64,000 nucleotides of DNA from Candidatus Pelagibacter communis (GCF_001179845.1 NZ_CVSB01000037.1:62001-126000), one strand, 5' to 3'; positions 26,795 to 36,394 are shown, counted from the first letter of the stretch. The notes: a model not told the origin generated them from the letters alone. Numbers and translations are program-made.

Positions 26795-27385
26795 ATGGTT
26801 AAAAAAATATATTTTCAGTCAATATTTTTTAGCTTCTTTTTTATTAAAGAAGCTTTTGCAGCTGAAAGCGGAGGTATGCCTCAATTAAATCCAGAGTTTT
26901 GGGTTTCTCAAATTTTTTGGCTAGTACTTACTTTTGGTATTATGTATTTAGTTTTATCTAAACTAATACTACCAAAAATTAGTAACAACTTAGAATCGAG
27001 AAAATCCCAAATATTAGAAAATATTGAGGCTGCTGAGAAACAAAGAGAAGATAGTGATGCAAAACTAAAAGAATACGATGAAATTATATCTAAAAGCAAA
27101 CTTGAGGCTAATAGTATTTTCAATCAAGCAAGAGAAAAAGCGCTAAAAGATATTGGTGCAAAAAGAGAAGTGCTTGATAAGCAAATTGATAATGAAATTG
27201 CTGAGGCTGAAAAAGAAATAGATGCATTAAGAAAAAATGCGCCAGATAAAATAAATAAAATTGCTATTGAGACTTCATCTGAGTTATTGCAAAAACTAAT
27301 TGGAGCAGAAGTAAATAATAGTAGTATATCTGCAATTGTTGACGATCTATCTAAAAGAAATGGAGATAAATACTATGGCAATTGA
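26795..27385 (+). CDS. atpF': ATP synthase Fo subunit b' (AtpF2/AtpG type)
   Basis: A 196-residue peripheral-stalk subunit. After a hydrophobic, possibly signal-like N-terminus (FQSIFFSFFFIKEAFA) it has PQLNPEFWVSQIFWLVLTFGIMY as its membrane anchor. A long charged helix follows. Two b-type genes in a row (b' then b) are typical of alphaproteobacteria and phototrophs, giving a heterodimeric stalk. The ATG at 26795 is preferred over a TTG at 26780 inside atpE. It overlaps atpF by 11 bases. Confidence 0.92.
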   Translation: MVKKIYFQSIFFSFFFIKEAFAAESGGMPQLNPEFWVSQIFWLVLTFGIMYLVLSKLILPKISNNLESRKSQILENIEAAEKQREDSDAKLKEYDEIISKSKLEANSIFNQAREKALKDIGAKREVLDKQIDNEIAEAEKEIDALRKNAPDKINKIAIETSSELLQKLIGAEVNNSSISAIVDDLSKRNGDKYYGN

Positions 27386-27872
27386 TGCAACATTTTGGGT
27401 AGCCGTATCATTTATTATTTTTTTTGGAGCGTTAATTTACCTTAAAATTCCACAAAAAATTTCTGAAATGTTAGATAAAATGATATCTGACATTAAAAAT
27501 GAAATTGATGAAAGCGAAAAATTAAGAACCGAGGCAAAAACACTATTAGATAACTCACAAAAAAAATTAGATACAGCTCAGTCTGTTAGCAACGAAATTC
27601 TTGAGAACGCCAAAAAAGATGCAGATAGATTAATAATTGAGATGAATGATAAGTTTCATAAATCATCAGAAATTAAAAAAAATTTAGCTGAAAATAAAAT
27701 AAGTCAGATGAAAGAAGCGGCTTTAAAAGAAATTAAGGACGCATCAATAAAGATTGCCGTGGACTCAGTTAAAAAAATAATAACTACATCTGTAGACAAG
27801 TCAAAATTAGATGCTGTGTTTCAAAAAAATTTAGATGAAACTAAAGCAGAGTTAAAAAAAATTAACTCATAA
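27375..27872 (+). CDS. atpF: ATP synthase Fo subunit b
   Basis: A 165-residue stalk subunit with an N-terminal membrane anchor (DATFWVAVSFIIFFGALIYL), then KIPQKISEMLDK and a long charged helix. The ATG at 27375 is chosen, because upstream in-frame codons lie in the b' gene and add a non-family sequence. It closes the Fo cluster. Only 39 bases without a hairpin separate it from crtI, so readthrough into the retinal genes is likely. Confidence 0.93.
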   Translation: MAIDATFWVAVSFIIFFGALIYLKIPQKISEMLDKMISDIKNEIDESEKLRTEAKTLLDNSQKKLDTAQSVSNEILENAKKDADRLIIEMNDKFHKSSEIKKNLAENKISQMKEAALKEIKDASIKIAVDSVKKIITTSVDKSKLDAVFQKNLDETKAELKKINS

Positions 27873-27911
27873 TACACTTACAATTTTTCAAAAAAGCTAT
27901 AAATTATTAAA

Positions 27912-29372
27912 ATGAACTCTATAGTCATTGGATCGGGATTTGGTGGGATCGCAGCAGCGCTAAGACTTAAGGCAAAAGGACATAACGTAAAATTAATAGA
28001 AAAACATCCAGACCTAGGTGGAAGAGCAAGAGTTTTTAAGAAAAACGGATTTATATATGATGCTGGACCAACAGTAATTACTGCACCCTACTTAATTAAT
28101 GAATTGTTCGAGTTATTCAATAAAGATCCAAAAAATTATATAGAACTAACTCCACTTAAAATTTGGTACCAGTTTATTTTTGAAGACAAAACTAAATTTA
28201 ATTATTCAGGCGACGAAATAGAGATGAAAAACCAAATTGAGAAGCTTAGCAAAGAAGATGTAAATGGATATGAAAAATTAGTTAATTTTACAAAAAAAAT
28301 ATTTGATAAAGGTTTTTTAGAACTTGCAGATGTACCATTTGATAAACCTTTCGTAATGATGCAACAATTGCCTGCCCTATTAAAACTTAAAAGTTATAAA
28401 TCAGTTTACTCACTTGTTTCATCTTATATAAAAAATGAAAAATTAAGAAGAATGCTTAGCATGCATCCTTTACTAGTTGGGGGAAATCCCTTTACCACCA
28501 CTTCTATTTATGGATTAATTCTTTATTTAGAAAAAAAATGGGGAATACATTATTCAGTTGGAGGAACAGGAAATATAATTAAAGGTTTAGAAAAATTAAT
28601 GAATGAGGTTGGTATTGAAATAATAAAAAACAGTGAAGTTACAGAAATTATATCAAAAAATAATAAAATAAGTGGTGTAAAATTAAATAATGACAATGAA
28701 ATTGGTGCAGATAATGTTGTTTGTAATGCAGATCCACCTGCATTTTACGAGAAAATGTTAAGCAAAAGCAACGAGAATTCCATGTTGTTTAATTGGAAAA
28801 AAAATCGAATGGAATATTCTATGGGCTTATTTGTTTACTATTTTGGAACAAAAAAAATTTATGAGAATGTTGAACATCATACAATAAAGTTTGGAGAAAA
28901 GTATAAAGAACATCTTGATGAAATATTTGATAAGAAAAAATTAAATAACGATATTAGCTATTATCTTCACAGACCTACAGCGACCGATAAAACTATGGCC
29001 CCAGATGGAAATGATTGTTTTTATGTGTTAGTGCCTGTTCCCAACAATCAATCAAAAATAAATTGGGAAACTGAAGGTGAGAAAATGAAAAATCTTGTAA
29101 TTGAAAAAATGGAAAAAGACTTAATGCCAGATCTTAAGAATAATATAGTTGAGGACTTTTATCTAACACCTGATTACTTTGAAAAAGAATTAAATACAAA
29201 ATTTGGATCAGGGTTTTCAATTCAACCTAAATTTACACAATCCGCATACTTTAGATTTCATAATAAATCTGAAATATATGATGGTTTATACTTTGTTGGT
29301 GCAGGAACACATCCTGGGGCTGGGGTACCAGGTGTTCTCTCTTCAGCAAAAGTTTTAGATAAATTATTTTAA
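27912..29372 (+). CDS. crtI: Phytoene desaturase
   Basis: CrtI desaturates phytoene to lycopene with FAD. The 486-residue protein opens with the dinucleotide fold VIGSGFGGIAAALRLKAKGH and the GGRARVF motif. It closes with the carotenoid desaturase signature GAGTHPGAGVPGVLSSAKVL. It overlaps crtB by one base and heads the crtI-crtB-crtY-blh series, which makes beta-carotene and then retinal. A possible -10 (TATAAA, 27898-27903) lies just before the start but no good -35 is seen. Confidence 0.95.
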   Translation: MNSIVIGSGFGGIAAALRLKAKGHNVKLIEKHPDLGGRARVFKKNGFIYDAGPTVITAPYLINELFELFNKDPKNYIELTPLKIWYQFIFEDKTKFNYSGDEIEMKNQIEKLSKEDVNGYEKLVNFTKKIFDKGFLELADVPFDKPFVMMQQLPALLKLKSYKSVYSLVSSYIKNEKLRRMLSMHPLLVGGNPFTTTSIYGLILYLEKKWGIHYSVGGTGNIIKGLEKLMNEVGIEIIKNSEVTEIISKNNKISGVKLNNDNEIGADNVVCNADPPAFYEKMLSKSNENSMLFNWKKNRMEYSMGLFVYYFGTKKIYENVEHHTIKFGEKYKEHLDEIFDKKKLNNDISYYLHRPTATDKTMAPDGNDCFYVLVPVPNNQSKINWETEGEKMKNLVIEKMEKDLMPDLKNNIVEDFYLTPDYFEKELNTKFGSGFSIQPKFTQSAYFRFHNKSEIYDGLYFVGAGTHPGAGVPGVLSSAKVLDKLF

Positions 29373-30223
29373 TGTTAACAAAGAATTATTTAGCTATTTA
29401 CGCAAAATCTTTTAATTGGGCAGGTTTTTTTTTACCAAAAAAAACCTATGAAAAATGCTCTGCGCTTTATGATTTTTGTAGAGAAGCAGATAATATTGCT
29501 GATGATGAAAATAAGATAGAAGTAAAAAAAGATAATTTTATTAAATTTAGAAATAATTTTATTAATAAAAATTATGATGATCCGGTTATTAAAAACATGT
29601 GGGGTCTTATTAATGAATTTAGTATTTCAACTAAAATTGTAGATGATTTATTTGAGGGTATTAATTCTGATATAAAAGAAAATGTTAAACTTAATTCAAA
29701 AAAAGAATTATTAATTTATTCCTATAGGGTGGCTGGAACAGTTGGATTGATGATGGCTAAGATATTGAATGTTCACAAAGAACCATCTCTAAAATCAGCT
29801 ATTGATCTTGGGATTGCTATGCAATTAACAAATATTTCCAGGGATGTTATGGAAGATAAAAAAAATAAAAGATTTTATATCAATGAAAGTTTTGAGGACA
29901 TAAAGACCACAATCAAGCTTTCAGAAAAGTTTTATGAAAATTCATTTTACTCAATTAAAGAAATACCGTTAAGTTTCAGATTTTCTATTTTAGTAGCAAG
30001 AAGGGTTTATAGAAAAATAGGATATAAAATCTTAAATAAACAAAACATAGAAAATTATAAAAAGTCTGGAAAAATTTATGTTTCAAATATTGAAAAAATT
30101 ATTGAAACTTTTTTATCTATTTTTGACTTAATTAAGTTATCACTTATAAGTAAAAACGATGATAATATTAATCATGACCATAATTTAATTAATGAAGAAA
30201 TAAATTTAAATGAAAGAATTTGA
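29372..30223 (+). CDS. crtB: Phytoene synthase
   Basis: CrtB joins two geranylgeranyl diphosphates into phytoene. The 283-residue protein has both aspartate-rich motifs: CREADNIADDE near residue 35 and NISRDVMEDKKNKRFY near residue 155. The C-terminal 25 residues are Asn/Asp-rich. It overlaps crtI by 1 and crtY by 14 bases. The gene for GGPP synthase (crtE) is not in this window, so the substrate must come from an enzyme encoded elsewhere. Confidence 0.94.
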   Translation: MLTKNYLAIYAKSFNWAGFFLPKKTYEKCSALYDFCREADNIADDENKIEVKKDNFIKFRNNFINKNYDDPVIKNMWGLINEFSISTKIVDDLFEGINSDIKENVKLNSKKELLIYSYRVAGTVGLMMAKILNVHKEPSLKSAIDLGIAMQLTNISRDVMEDKKNKRFYINESFEDIKTTIKLSEKFYENSFYSIKEIPLSFRFSILVARRVYRKIGYKILNKQNIENYKKSGKIYVSNIEKIIETFLSIFDLIKLSLISKNDDNINHDHNLINEEINLNERI

Positions 30224-31274
30224 TTATACAATTATAGGAGGAGGTTGCGCAGGTCTTTCATTAGCATATGAGCTGGAAGTTTATGAAAAATTAAAAGATA
30301 AAACCCTAGCAATAATTGAACCAAGAGAAGATTATAAAAGAGATAAAACCTGGTCATTTTGGAAAGTTTTTTCCCATAATTTTGATGACTGTGTCAAAAA
30401 AAGTTGGAATAATTTTACAATAAATACACCCAATAATACGAAATATATAAATTGCGAACATACGCCATATCAAACAATTGATAGTGGTATGTTCTACGAA
30501 AAAATACTTTCAAAACTTAAATTAAATAAAAATATTCAGTTTTTTAAAAGTATTGACGAAATAGATAAATCAAATTCAATTGTATTTAATAGTGTACCTA
30601 ATTTTGAGAATAAACAGAGTGAGTTATGGCAACACTTTTGTGGAGTTGAAATAGAAACAGAAAAAGACTTTTTTGATGACGAAATTTTCAATTTGATGGA
30701 CTTTGCTTGTGATCAAAGAAACAAAGTTCATTTTTTTTATACGTTACCATTTACTAAAAGGAATGCATTAGTTGAAACTACTTGGATATCTGAGCTAAAT
30801 GATGAAAAACTCAAAGATTATGATGAACAAATTGATAATTATTTAAGCAACCACCTAAATATCAGAAACTGTAAAATCAATTTCAAAGAAACTGGTGCAA
30901 TTCCACTTTTTAGACAGAAAAATGTAAATAAATTAAATGAAATTTATATAGGCTCAGCAGGAGGCATGACTAGATTAAGTACAGGTTATACGTTCCTAAA
31001 TATTCAAGAACAGAGCAGATATATAAGAGAAAACATAGAAAATATTAAAAATGTAAATTTATTTAAAATTAATTCAAAATATGATTTTTTAGATAAAATC
31101 TTATTAAGAGTTCTAAAAAATAATTCCAATGAAATGGGAAATATATTTTTTAAAGTTTTTAATTCAAAACCTAAAACAGCTATCAACTTTTTATCAAATA
31201 AAAGCAGTTTTTTTGAAGATTTAGAGGTAATTCTAAAAATGCCAAAGTGGAAATTTTTAAAAGAATTAATTTAA
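30210..31274 (+). CDS. crtY: Lycopene beta-cyclase
   Basis: CrtY closes both ends of lycopene to make beta-carotene. The 354-residue protein has the FAD-type opening FDYTIIGGGCAGLSLAYEL, the KTWSFW motif, and a second conserved segment IGSAGGMTRLSTGYTF. Length is close to other bacterial CrtY proteins (about 380). It overlaps crtB by 14 bases, and the blh gene starts 1 base after it, so the four genes are tightly coupled. Confidence 0.92.
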   Translation: MKEFDYTIIGGGCAGLSLAYELEVYEKLKDKTLAIIEPREDYKRDKTWSFWKVFSHNFDDCVKKSWNNFTINTPNNTKYINCEHTPYQTIDSGMFYEKILSKLKLNKNIQFFKSIDEIDKSNSIVFNSVPNFENKQSELWQHFCGVEIETEKDFFDDEIFNLMDFACDQRNKVHFFYTLPFTKRNALVETTWISELNDEKLKDYDEQIDNYLSNHLNIRNCKINFKETGAIPLFRQKNVNKLNEIYIGSAGGMTRLSTGYTFLNIQEQSRYIRENIENIKNVNLFKINSKYDFLDKILLRVLKNNSNEMGNIFFKVFNSKPKTAINFLSNKSSFFEDLEVILKMPKWKFLKELI

Positions 31275-31275
31275 A

Positions 31276-32211
31276 ATGAACAATAAAATAAAAAAAATAA
31301 ATCTAAATCATTCATTTATTTTTTTCTTTCTTGTAAACATTTTTTGTATTTTACTGTTCAAGTTTAATAATTTTAATATTTCATCAATTTTGTGTTTACT
31401 TTTAATTTTAATTATAGGGGTTTCCCATGGTTCATTAGATCATATTAAAGGAAAAAAACTGCTTAAATTGTTTAATATAAAATCAAGTTATATATTCTAC
31501 ATTATATATATTTTAATTTCGGTATTAGTTATCGTAACTTGGATATTGTTACCATCAATAACTTTAATTATTTTTTTAATGATCGCTTCCTACCACTTTG
31601 GCAAAGAAGATACACAATTTTTGATTAATGAAAAATCTTATTTCACTCAAATACTTTATTTTTTTAAAGGATTATTAATTATACTTGCTCCTTTGTATTT
31701 TCATTTTCAGGAAACAATAGCGATTTTCAAATTATTATTAATCAATAATGAGACATTTTATTCAAGTTTAGATTTTATTGAGACAAATAATGTAATTCAA
31801 ATAGGAATATTCTGCAGCACACTATCTAGTATTTTTCTTTTCTTAAAGAATTTTGAAATCAAGAAATTTGTTGTTTTTTTAGATTATTTTTCAATTTTGA
31901 TATTAAATTATTATTTATCTCCACTAATAGCTTTTACTGTTTATTTCTGTTTTTTACATTCAATAAGACATTCAATTTCCCTCGCTATTGAACTTGATCC
32001 AAATAGTATAGTTAATGGATTTAAATTATTTGTTAATAAAGCTTTACCTTTAACAATTTTAACTGCTATTTTTTCTTTTATTGCACTTTATCTACTGAAT
32101 AATTCATTTAATTTAGATAGTGCAATTTTAAAAATAATATTTATAGGTTTGGCGTCTTTAACCTTTCCACATATATTGCTGGAATATTTTTTAGAAAAAA
32201 ATGAAAAATAA
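31276..32211 (+). CDS. blh: Beta-carotene 15,15'-dioxygenase, Brp/Blh family
   Basis: Blh splits beta-carotene into two retinal molecules. The 311-residue protein has many membrane segments. Metal-type histidines are in GVSHGSLDHIKGK, ASYHFGKEDTQF and FLHSIRHSISLA, as in the Brp/Blh family. In marine bacteria this enzyme supplies retinal to proteorhodopsin. No rhodopsin gene is in this window, so one is predicted elsewhere in the genome. The last 11 bases overlap ispH. Confidence 0.9.
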   Translation: MNNKIKKINLNHSFIFFFLVNIFCILLFKFNNFNISSILCLLLILIIGVSHGSLDHIKGKKLLKLFNIKSSYIFYIIYILISVLVIVTWILLPSITLIIFLMIASYHFGKEDTQFLINEKSYFTQILYFFKGLLIILAPLYFHFQETIAIFKLLLINNETFYSSLDFIETNNVIQIGIFCSTLSSIFLFLKNFEIKKFVVFLDYFSILILNYYLSPLIAFTVYFCFLHSIRHSISLAIELDPNSIVNGFKLFVNKALPLTILTAIFSFIALYLLNNSFNLDSAILKIIFIGLASLTFPHILLEYFLEKNEK

Positions 32212-33145
32212 AGAATTAAAAATATTATTATCTGCGCCTCGTGGGTTCTGTGCTGGGGTGGAAAGAGCAATTGAAATAGTTGAAAAATCTATACAAAAAT
32301 TTGGAGCTCCGGTTTATGTGCGTCATGAAATAGTACACAATAAGTATGTTGTAGATGATTTAAAAAATAAAGGGGCAATATTTGTTGAAGAGCTGGAGGA
32401 GATAAAGGATAAATCAAGACCGGTAATTTTTTCAGCGCATGGTGTTCCGAAAAAAATACCTGAAGATGCAAAAAATTATAAAATGACTTATGTGGATGCT
32501 ACATGTCCACTTGTTTCTAAAGTTCATAGAGAAGCAGAAAATCTTAATAAAGCTGGCTACCATATAATATTAATTGGTCATCAAAATCATCCAGAAGTAA
32601 TTGGAACTATGGGTCAATTAAATGAAGGTTCTATAGATCTAATCCAAAATGAGGTAGATGCTGCAAACTATAAAAATAAAGAAGACAAAAAATTAGCATA
32701 TATTACTCAGACTACTTTGTCAGTTGATGATACAAAAGAAATAATCAAAATTTTAAAAACCAATTTTCCTAATATAAAAGAACCAATGAAAGAAGATATT
32801 TGTTATGCAACCACAAACCGTCAAATGGCAGTAAAAAATATTGCAAAAAATTGTGACATGTTTTTTGTTATTGGTAGTAGAAACTCTTCAAATTCTGTTA
32901 GACTAGTTGAAGTAGCAAAAAAATCAGGCTGTGAAAATTCACAACTTATTCACTCAGAAAGCTCAATACCGTATGATCAAATAAAAAATTGCAATACTAT
33001 AGGTATATCTTCAGGAGCATCTGCGCCAGAAATATTAGTAGAAAATTTTATTAATGATTTAAAAAATAAATTTTCTATAAGTATCGATGAAGTTGAAATA
33101 ATTAAAGAAGATGTTGTATTTAAAGTTCCCAACAAATTAAATTAA
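32201..33145 (+). CDS. ispH: 4-hydroxy-3-methylbut-2-enyl diphosphate reductase
   Basis: IspH makes IPP and DMAPP in the last MEP-pathway step with a 4Fe-4S cluster. The three cluster cysteines are in PRGFCAGVERAIE, DATCPLVSKVH and EDICYATTNRQ. The EIVHNKYVV segment is also present. The length of 314 residues is normal. It overlaps blh by 11 bases, which puts isoprenoid supply and retinal formation in one translational chain. It is followed by thrB after 2 bases. Confidence 0.96.
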   Translation: MKNKELKILLSAPRGFCAGVERAIEIVEKSIQKFGAPVYVRHEIVHNKYVVDDLKNKGAIFVEELEEIKDKSRPVIFSAHGVPKKIPEDAKNYKMTYVDATCPLVSKVHREAENLNKAGYHIILIGHQNHPEVIGTMGQLNEGSIDLIQNEVDAANYKNKEDKKLAYITQTTLSVDDTKEIIKILKTNFPNIKEPMKEDICYATTNRQMAVKNIAKNCDMFFVIGSRNSSNSVRLVEVAKKSGCENSQLIHSESSIPYDQIKNCNTIGISSGASAPEILVENFINDLKNKFSISIDEVEIIKEDVVFKVPNKLN

Positions 33146-33147
33146 AA

Positions 33148-34113
33148 ATGGCTGTCTATACAAAAATAAATCAAAAAGAAATTAATATTATTAATAAAAA
33201 ATTTAATATTGATAAAGTAATAAGTTTTAAAGGTATCAAGCAAGGAATAGAAAACACAAACTATCTTCTTAAATCAAAAAAGAAAAAATATATTTTAACT
33301 ATTTTTGAAAAAAGAGTTTTGCAAAAAGAAATACCTTTTTTTATGAAGTTAATGGATCATTTGAATAATTCAAAAATAAACTGTCCTAAGCCACTGAAAA
33401 CTAAAGAAAATAAATATCTTATTAAATTAAAAAACAAAACTGCATGTATTGTATCATTCTTAGAGGGTAAAGATAAAAAAATTTTAAATATAAATGATTG
33501 TTATGTAATTGGTAAAACAATTGCTCGAATGCATTTGGTCACAAATAAAATGAAGCTTAATAGAAAAAATTCGATGGGTATTAGGAATTTAAAACCCTTG
33601 TTGGAAAGTATTAAATTTAAGTCAAAAAAATTTTCAAATTTAAAAGTATTCTTAAAAAATAACCTAAAAAATGTTAATAAAAATTGGCCTAAACAATTAC
33701 CCAAAGGTATTATCCATGGTGACTTGTTTATAGATAATATATTTTTCAAAAGAAATAAACTTTCAGGAATTATTGATTTCTACTTTGCTGCTAATGATTA
33801 TTTTATGTATGAAATTGCTATATGCATCAATGCTCTTTGTTTTGACTATAAAAAGAGAAAATTCCAAATGAATCATAAAAAAATTAAAAATTTAATCAAA
33901 GGGTATGAAAGCGTTAAAAAAATTTCAACAAAGGAAAAGAAATCTATAAATATTTTATGTAGAGGTGCAGCATTAAGATATTTGTTAACAAGATTGTATG
34001 ACTATTCAAATACACCAAAAACAGCATTGATTAAAATTAAAGATCCTAATGAATATTATCAAAAATTGCTTTCTCACAACAATTTAAGTTCATTTAAAGA
34101 CTATTTAAATTAA
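33148..34113 (+). CDS. thrB: Homoserine kinase (phosphotransferase-fold type)
   Basis: A 321-residue kinase of the aminoglycoside-phosphotransferase fold. It has GIENTNYLLKSKKKKYILTIFE in the N-lobe and the catalytic loop GIIHGDLFIDNIFF, followed by GIIDFYFA. This ThrB type is common in alphaproteobacteria and phosphorylates homoserine for threonine synthesis. Threonine synthase is encoded on the other strand 0.9 kb away. It ends one base into rnhA, a common alphaproteobacterial pairing. Confidence 0.9.
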   Translation: MAVYTKINQKEINIINKKFNIDKVISFKGIKQGIENTNYLLKSKKKKYILTIFEKRVLQKEIPFFMKLMDHLNNSKINCPKPLKTKENKYLIKLKNKTACIVSFLEGKDKKILNINDCYVIGKTIARMHLVTNKMKLNRKNSMGIRNLKPLLESIKFKSKKFSNLKVFLKNNLKNVNKNWPKQLPKGIIHGDLFIDNIFFKRNKLSGIIDFYFAANDYFMYEIAICINALCFDYKKRKFQMNHKKIKNLIKGYESVKKISTKEKKSINILCRGAALRYLLTRLYDYSNTPKTALIKIKDPNEYYQKLLSHNNLSSFKDYLN

Positions 34114-34538
34114 TGATTATAATTTACACAGACGGTTCTTGTTTAACAAATCCAGGTAATGGTGGATGGGCTGCTATTATAAATGATGAAAAAGAAATAA
34201 GAAAAATTAGTGGTAGTGAAAAAAACACTACAAATAATAGAATGGAGCTACTTGCTCCAATAAATGCACTGAAGGATATGAAGCCTGGTGTTGAAATAAA
34301 AATATATACTGACTCTCAATATGTGAAAAATGGAATAACTGAATGGATTAATACTTGGTTAGCTAATAATTGGAAAACATCAAAAAAAGAAGATGTTAAA
34401 AATAAAGATTTGTGGATTGAATTATATAATTTGAATAAATCACTTAATGTTCAATGGAATTGGGTAAAGGCTCATGATGGAAATCCTATGAATGAAGAAG
34501 TAGACTTATTAGCTAAAAAAGCTGCGAATTTAGACTAA
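34113..34538 (+). CDS. rnhA: Ribonuclease HI
   Basis: RNase HI degrades RNA in RNA-DNA hybrids. The 141-residue protein has the catalytic acidic set in IYTDGSCLTNPG, NRMELLAPINAL and YTDSQYVKNG, and an active-site His in VKAHDGNPMNEEVDLLAK. In most homologues the residue before that His is Gly, while here it is Ala. It overlaps thrB by one base and the convergent peroxiredoxin gene by 9 bases at the 3' end. Confidence 0.95.
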   Translation: MIIIYTDGSCLTNPGNGGWAAIINDEKEIRKISGSEKNTTNNRMELLAPINALKDMKPGVEIKIYTDSQYVKNGITEWINTWLANNWKTSKKEDVKNKDLWIELYNLNKSLNVQWNWVKAHDGNPMNEEVDLLAKKAANLD

Positions 34539-35015
34539 ATTTAAAAAGTTTTCTGCTGCTGAAATTTCACAAGATCCAGTATCTTTTTCTTCTTGTAACT
34601 TAATAACCTTCATATCTTCAACATACATCGTGTATCTATTTGATCTAATACCTAAACCTCTACCACTTTTATCAACATCCGCACCTATATCTTTAGTAAA
34701 ATTTAAAAAAGGGTCTCCCATCATAATAATTTTATCGCCTACATTATTTTCTTTTCCCCAGGCATTCATAACAAAAGGATCATTTACAGATATGCAAATA
34801 ATATGATCAATACCTTTTTCTTTATACTTATCATGCAACTTAACATAACCAGGTAAATGTTTAGCAGAACACACTGATGTATAAGCACCTGGTAATCCAA
34901 ATAAGACTACTTTTTTATTTTTGAAAAAATCTTCAATTTTTTTTTTAGTTGGCTCACCATTTTCTAAAACAAATACTTCTGAATTAGGCAGTAAATCATT
35001 TTCGTTTATTTTCAT
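34530..35015 (-). CDS. Peroxiredoxin, Prx5-like
   Basis: A 161-residue thiol peroxidase. The peroxidatic Cys is in LPGAYTSVCSAKHLPGYV near residue 49, and the active-site Arg is probably in the GIRSNRYTM stretch. A second Cys in TGSCEISAAE near the C-terminus could act as the resolving residue. Prx5-type enzymes reduce hydrogen peroxide and organic peroxides with glutathione, glutaredoxin or thioredoxin. The start overlaps the thrC stop by one base, so it ends the long cta-surf1-thrC operon. Confidence 0.92.
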   Translation of the reverse strand: MKINENDLLPNSEVFVLENGEPTKKKIEDFFKNKKVVLFGLPGAYTSVCSAKHLPGYVKLHDKYKEKGIDHIICISVNDPFVMNAWGKENNVGDKIIMMGDPFLNFTKDIGADVDKSGRGLGIRSNRYTMYVEDMKVIKLQEEKDTGSCEISAAENFLNLV

Positions 35016-36394
35016 TATGTTCTATCTTTAATATGTTGTTTTACTTTTTCAATATCATTTTCAACAATATCATAATTTTCTTTTTGATCTAAAACAAAAG
35101 TTAATTCATTGGGCAATTCTGCTTTCACATTAATTGCACTTTGAATGGCGTCTGGAAACTTGCAGGGATGCGCTGTTGCAAGTACGATATTGTTTCCTTT
35201 TAAGTTATGTTTATCAAATGCTCCATACCCAATAGCTGTGTGTGGATCTAAAACTACTGCAAATTTTTCATATACATTTTTAATTACCTCTAAGGTCTCA
35301 TCCTCACTCATTCTAGCTGATAAAAAGTTTTCGCTAATTTTATTTAATTTATCGTCATTTATTAAATACTGTCCCTTCTCTTTAATATTTTTCATATCTA
35401 GAGAAGTCTGTTGATCGTCTCCATTATTAAGATCAAATATAAGTCTTTCAAAATTACTGGCTATTTGTATATCCATACTTGGGGAGATAGTTTCTGAAAC
35501 TTTTTCTGCTTCATAACTACCTTTTGAAATTGCTCTATGTAAAATATCATTTTGATTAGTTGCAACAATCAATTTATCTATCGGCAAGCCCATTTTTTTG
35601 GCTAAATATCCTGCATATACATCTCCAAAATTTCCTGTCGGCACTGAAAAATTTGTTGGTTCATTTGCATCTTCAACTGATAAATAACTATAAAAGTAAT
35701 AAACACTTTGAGCAATAATCCTCGCCCAGTTAATAGAGTTTACACCTGACATTTTAATATCATTTGAAAATTTCTTGTCTGCAAACATGGATTTAACTAA
35801 GTTTTGACAATCATCAAAATTTCCCTTTATGGCTATGTTAAATACGTTTTCATCTTTACCTGTTGTCATTAATTTTCTTTGAACTGGTGAAACACGATTA
35901 TCTGGATGAAGCACAAAAATATTAACATTTTTTTTACCTTTAATTGCATCAATTGCTGCAGCACCAGTATCTCCAGATGTGGCAACAACAATATTAATCT
36001 TTTGATTTTCATTATTTAGGTAATACTCGTAAAAGTTACCTAAAAGTTGCATAGCAACATCTTTAAAAGCTAAAGTTGGACCATGAAACAGCTCTAACAC
36101 AGTTCTGTCTCCAAGTTTTATAAAATCTACAACATTATCCCGTCTAAATGTAGAGTAAGACTTGTCAATAATTTTACTTAATTCTGCTTGTGACATGAAA
36201 TTACCAATAAATGGATGAACGATCTTTTTGGCTAACTCTGAGTAGCTTAGTTTTTTAAATTCTTTAACTTCATTTTCAGTATATTTCGTTAATTCTTCTG
36301 GAATAAATAAGCCTCCATCATCAGCAAGGCCTTTGATAAAAACCTCTTTAAATTCAAAGGTTTTTGATGTGTCTCTTGTACTTACGTATCTCAT
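35015..36394 (-). CDS. thrC: Threonine synthase
   Basis: ThrC converts O-phosphohomoserine to threonine with PLP. The 459-residue protein starts MRYVSTRDTS, has the PLP Lys in GPTLAFKDVAMQ, the phosphate-binding ATSGDTGAAA motif, and VPTGNFGDVYAGY. The length is typical. It directly abuts surf1 upstream and overlaps the peroxiredoxin start by one base. Its partner thrB is nearby on the other strand. Confidence 0.96.
   Translation of the reverse strand: MRYVSTRDTSKTFEFKEVFIKGLADDGGLFIPEELTKYTENEVKEFKKLSYSELAKKIVHPFIGNFMSQAELSKIIDKSYSTFRRDNVVDFIKLGDRTVLELFHGPTLAFKDVAMQLLGNFYEYYLNNENQKINIVVATSGDTGAAAIDAIKGKKNVNIFVLHPDNRVSPVQRKLMTTGKDENVFNIAIKGNFDDCQNLVKSMFADKKFSNDIKMSGVNSINWARIIAQSVYYFYSYLSVEDANEPTNFSVPTGNFGDVYAGYLAKKMGLPIDKLIVATNQNDILHRAISKGSYEAEKVSETISPSMDIQIASNFERLIFDLNNGDDQQTSLDMKNIKEKGQYLINDDKLNKISENFLSARMSEDETLEVIKNVYEKFAVVLDPHTAIGYGAFDKHNLKGNNIVLATAHPCKFPDAIQSAINVKAELPNELTFVLDQKENYDIVENDIEKVKQHIKDRT

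Noticed and set aside
27873-27911. Separate promoter for crtI
   Set aside because: A TATAAA is present at 27898-27903, but no convincing -35 lies 16-18 bases upstream, so I did not list it as a promoter.
31276-32211. Rhodopsin
   Set aside because: The gene is a many-helix membrane protein, but its His motifs (SHGSLDH, YHFGKED) are of the Brp/Blh dioxygenase family and no retinal-binding Lys helix motif is seen.
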